A stretch of DNA of 15,948 nt, taken from Bacteroidota bacterium (GTDB taxonomy: Bacteria; Bacteroidota; Ignavibacteria; UBA10030; BY39). The notes beneath the pieces were generated by a model. That model had not been told where the DNA came from and searched no databases. It saw only the letters and a program-made list of their open reading frames with translations. The stretch spans positions 1 through 15,948 of the forward strand of contig JAHJRJ010000123.1 in NCBI GenBank assembly GCA_018830765.1, written 5' to 3'. Of this stretch, positions 13,975-15,948 are shown in pieces. Position 1 is the stretch's first letter, and each line of letters starts with the position of its first letter. Made by a program: the position numbers and the translations under genes.

Positions 13975-15534
13975 ATGGAACAAAAAATCATAATCAAAAA
14001 AAATACATACTACGATTCGGTCAGCTTGATGAATCTAACTGAGAAAGCTAAGTTGTTACCCGATATCAAAGATGCTGTAGTAGCAATGGGAACCGAAACA
14101 AATATACAGCTTCTAAAAGGTATAGGCTTCACCGATAGCAGGTTAGATGAATCAGGACCGAATGATTTGGTCATTGCGATTGATGCTATAGATTTGGATT
14201 CCGCTGAAAAAGCCTCTCGCGCCATTGAAGATTTACTCGTCGAAAAGAAATCATCGGAAGATAAGGCGGACGAGGTGCAAGTAGCTTCCCTCCAATATGC
14301 AATCAAACAAAATCCGGAAGCGAATGTTGTATTGATTTCTGTTCCCGGTGAATATGCTTATCTCGAAGCGAAGAAGGCACTGTTGGCTGATAAGCACGTG
14401 ATGTTATTCAGCGACAATGTTACAATCGAACAAGAAAACAGATTAAAAGAACTTGCAGTCTCAAAAGGACTTCTTATGATGGGACCCGATTGCGGAACTG
14501 CAATCATTAACAATGTTCCGTTAGCTTTTGCAAATCAAGTTCCTAAAGGTCCAATCGGTATAGTTGGCGCCTCTGGCACAGGAAGCCAAGAAGTCAGCAG
14601 CTTGATTGCACGGGCTGGTTCCGGAATTTCACAGTTAATCGGCACCGGCGGCAGAGATTTATCCGAAAAAATCGGTGGTAAGATAATGATGTTAGGGATT
14701 GAAGCATTGAACGACGACCCTGACACGAAAGTGATAGTTTTGATTTCAAAACCACCGGCGCAATCGGTTATGGAAAAAGTGTTATCGAAAGCTTCTATGT
14801 GTAAGAAACCGGTTATTGTTCATTTTATCGGCGGCGATAGATCGATGGTTGAGAAACATCGATTAATAGCTACGGAATCGCTTGAGGAAACAGCGCTCAA
14901 AGCAGTTGAAGTTACCATGGGTAAAGCGATTACTTTGAGTGTTGATAATTCTGATCTTGAAAAAGTTGCAGCTTCCGAATCGGCAAAAATGAGTAAACGG
15001 CAAAAGTATATCAGGGGACTTTATTCGGGCGGCACGCTTTGCGACGAAGCGATGATTTTCTTGCAGCGCAAATTCGGGAAAATATTTTCTAACACACCTT
15101 TGGATAGAGATACTATCGTCGATTTAGGCGACGATGAATTCACAAAAGGTAAAGCCCATCCGATGATTGATCTGGCTTATCGAAAGATGCGGTTACTAAA
15201 TGAGGCAAAGGATACGGAAGTGGCTGTGGTTCTTTTAGATATTGTTATTGGTTACGGCTCTCATCCAGACCCGGCTGGTGCGATGGTTGAAACGATTATT
15301 ATTGCAAAGAAAGAATTTGAAAAGCACGGACAGTATTTGTCGGTTATTGCTTCTGTTTGTGGCACAGAATCCGACCCGCAGGTGTTATCCAAACAAGAAG
15401 CAAAATTAAAAGAAGCTGGCGTAATCTGTATGCCGAGCAATTATCAGGCAGTGAGATTAGCGGCGAAAGTAAAGGAAGTTCTTTTACGCGGAAGAAAATC
15501 CAACGTTCATCCCGAAAGCTTTCGGGACAAATGA
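13975..15534 (+). CDS. fdrA: AllF/FdrA, acyl-CoA-synthetase-like subunit of oxamate carbamoyltransferase
   Basis: FdrA family, related to the alpha chain of succinyl-CoA synthetase. From ATG 13975 it has 519 residues. A TTG at 13963 adds MIDQ and is closer to the AGGAG site (15 against 27 bases), so the start is open; E. coli FdrA begins about where the ATG does. Residues are numbered from the TTG. An N-terminal region (KKNTYYDSVSLMNL, 12-25) leads into a CoA-binding-like Rossmann fold. GPDCGTA (174-180), GASGTGSQE (202-210) and GTGGRDLS (227-234) are family signatures. The C-terminal ligase-like domain follows. The E. coli homologue (AllF) is a subunit of oxamate carbamoyltransferase with AllG and AllH. 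The last eight codons (HPESFRDK) lie in a palindromic repeat. AllG is not found downstream within the window. Confidence 0.92.
   Translation: MEQKIIIKKNTYYDSVSLMNLTEKAKLLPDIKDAVVAMGTETNIQLLKGIGFTDSRLDESGPNDLVIAIDAIDLDSAEKASRAIEDLLVEKKSSEDKADEVQVASLQYAIKQNPEANVVLISVPGEYAYLEAKKALLADKHVMLFSDNVTIEQENRLKELAVSKGLLMMGPDCGTAIINNVPLAFANQVPKGPIGIVGASGTGSQEVSSLIARAGSGISQLIGTGGRDLSEKIGGKIMMLGIEALNDDPDTKVIVLISKPPAQSVMEKVLSKASMCKKPVIVHFIGGDRSMVEKHRLIATESLEETALKAVEVTMGKAITLSVDNSDLEKVAASESAKMSKRQKYIRGLYSGGTLCDEAMIFLQRKFGKIFSNTPLDRDTIVDLGDDEFTKGKAHPMIDLAYRKMRLLNEAKDTEVAVVLLDIVIGYGSHPDPAGAMVETIIIAKKEFEKHGQYLSVIASVCGTESDPQVLSKQEAKLKEAGVICMPSNYQAVRLAAKVKEVLLRGRKSNVHPESFRDK
15510..15527. repeat. Perfect palindrome at the 3' end of fdrA
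   Basis: TCCCGAAAG (15510-15518) is followed at once by its complement CTTTCGGGA (15519-15527), and ACAAA-type sequence follows, as in the copies at 1915-1935 and 8902-8926. It encodes ...PESFRD of FdrA, and the stop codon follows at 15532-15534. An A/T-rich tract lies downstream, so it might also help to end the transcript. Confidence 0.75.
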
Positions 15535-15592
15535 CAAATAAAAATCTTTGAAAAAACGGTTCGTGATTATCTTAGTTATATGATACTATATC

Positions 15593-15606
15593 ATCCCTAA
15601 AGGGAT
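15593..15606. repeat. Short palindrome upstream of the transposase
   Basis: ATCCCT-AA-AGGGAT followed by TTTA. It might act as a weak terminator for the fdrA transcript or be one more REP-like unit beside the transposase. The hairpin is too short to decide. Confidence 0.45.
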
Positions 15607-15631
15607 TTTAAAAAATATTCTGTTTCTTGTG

Positions 15632-15700
15632 CTATAAATATATTGTCTCTAAAGAGACAAATCAAAGAAATTGTCCCGATAGGGACAGAATATTTATAGA
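15632..15700. repeat. Pair of inverted REP-like palindromes (REPIN-like) beside the transposase
   Basis: The first unit has stem TTGTCTCT/AGAGACAA (15643-15660) with CTATAAATAT on its left. The second has stem TGTCCC/GGGACA (15672-15687) with ATATTTATAG on its right. The second unit, read on the other strand, matches the first at about 23 of 30 bases, and differences in the stems are compensated. Two mirror-image units around a short spacer, next to a RAYT-like gene, is the usual form of REP doublets. Confidence 0.72.
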
Positions 15701-15727
15701 ATTAAGAACAAATGAAAGGAAATAACA

Positions 15728-15948
15728 ATGCCTAGTACATACACGCAGATTTATATTCATACAGTATTTACCGTTCAAAATAGAATGTGTTTGATTCATA
15801 AAAGCTGGAAAGATGAGCTTTATAAATATATCACCGGTATTGTTAAAGCTAATAAGCATAAACTAATTGCAATCAATGGAATGCCCGACCATCTGCACAT
15901 TTTAATCGGTATGAAACCTCATCAATCTCTCTCGGATTTAATGCAAGA
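15728..15948 (+). CDS. IS200/RAYT-type Y1 transposase, 5' part only (window edge)
   Basis: The first 73 codons of a protein of the transposase-17 (Y1_Tnp) family, probably about 150 residues when whole. It reads MPSTYTQIYIHTVF...AINGMPDHLHILIG. The HLH inside DHLHILIG is the metal-binding HUH motif of the single-strand transposases; the catalytic tyrosine would be beyond the window. GAAAGGA lies 7 bases before the ATG. No partner tnpB is visible. The REP-like palindromes directly upstream suggest a REP-associated (domesticated) member rather than a full IS200 with its own ends, but the missing 3' side leaves both possible. It sits where allG would be expected after allF. Confidence 0.88.
   Translation, partial: MPSTYTQIYIHTVFTVQNRMCLIHKSWKDELYKYITGIVKANKHKLIAINGMPDHLHILIGMKPHQSLSDLMQ

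Overview
This window looks like a moderately AT-rich bacterial chromosome with every gene on the + strand. The gene content, the IS200/RAYT-type transposase with its palindromes, and the many short dispersed inverted repeats resemble genomes of the Bacteroidota/Ignavibacteriota area. That placement is an inference from style, not from a marker gene. Several genes have clear Shine-Dalgarno sequences.

Layout. (1) 10-1842 is glmS, followed by a 153-base gap with a nested palindrome. (2) 1996-6224 is a carbamoyl-phosphate block: a P-loop protein of the cyclic 2,3-diphosphoglycerate synthetase family, ornithine carbamoyltransferase, carbamate kinase (stop/start overlap), then, after a hairpin, an aspartate-carbamoyltransferase-like protein that lacks several substrate-binding residues. 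(3) 6225-6575 holds a probable terminator and the remains of a short-chain dehydrogenase/enoyl-ACP reductase gene, broken by a 19-base palindromic insertion and an internal deletion. (4) 6576-8845 holds an acyl-CoA dehydrogenase and a solitary DNA methyltransferase with a DUF1016-like N-terminus. (5) 8846-9262 holds a 5' fragment of a second tRNA-Phe split by a 25-base palindromic insert, a repeat-dense stretch, an intact tRNA-Phe(GAA) and a strong terminator. (6) 9263-15534 is a purine/ureide-type operon: FAD, 2Fe-2S and molybdopterin subunits of a xanthine dehydrogenase family enzyme, then AllH (YlbF, DUF2877) and AllF (FdrA). (7) 15535-15948 holds REP-like palindromes and the 5' end of an IS200/RAYT-type transposase, cut by the window edge.

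How the genes may work together. In E. coli, AllF, AllG and AllH form oxamate carbamoyltransferase, which phosphorolyses oxalurate from allantoin breakdown to carbamoyl phosphate; carbamate kinase then turns that into ATP, CO2 and ammonia. Here AllF and AllH follow a molybdenum hydroxylase of the xanthine dehydrogenase type, and carbamate kinase sits in the other block beside two carbamoyltransferases and a P-loop protein of unknown role. I infer a purine or ureide nitrogen and energy pathway converging on carbamoyl phosphate. AllG (DUF1116) is not seen between AllF and the window end, and no arginine deiminase is present.

Most notable: an ATCase-like enzyme with a changed acceptor site; three consecutive non-ATG starts in the xanthine dehydrogenase operon (one apparently ATT); and at least one small palindromic element family (TCCCGA...TCGGGACAAR) with copies after glmS, inside a tRNA fragment and forming the 3' end of fdrA.
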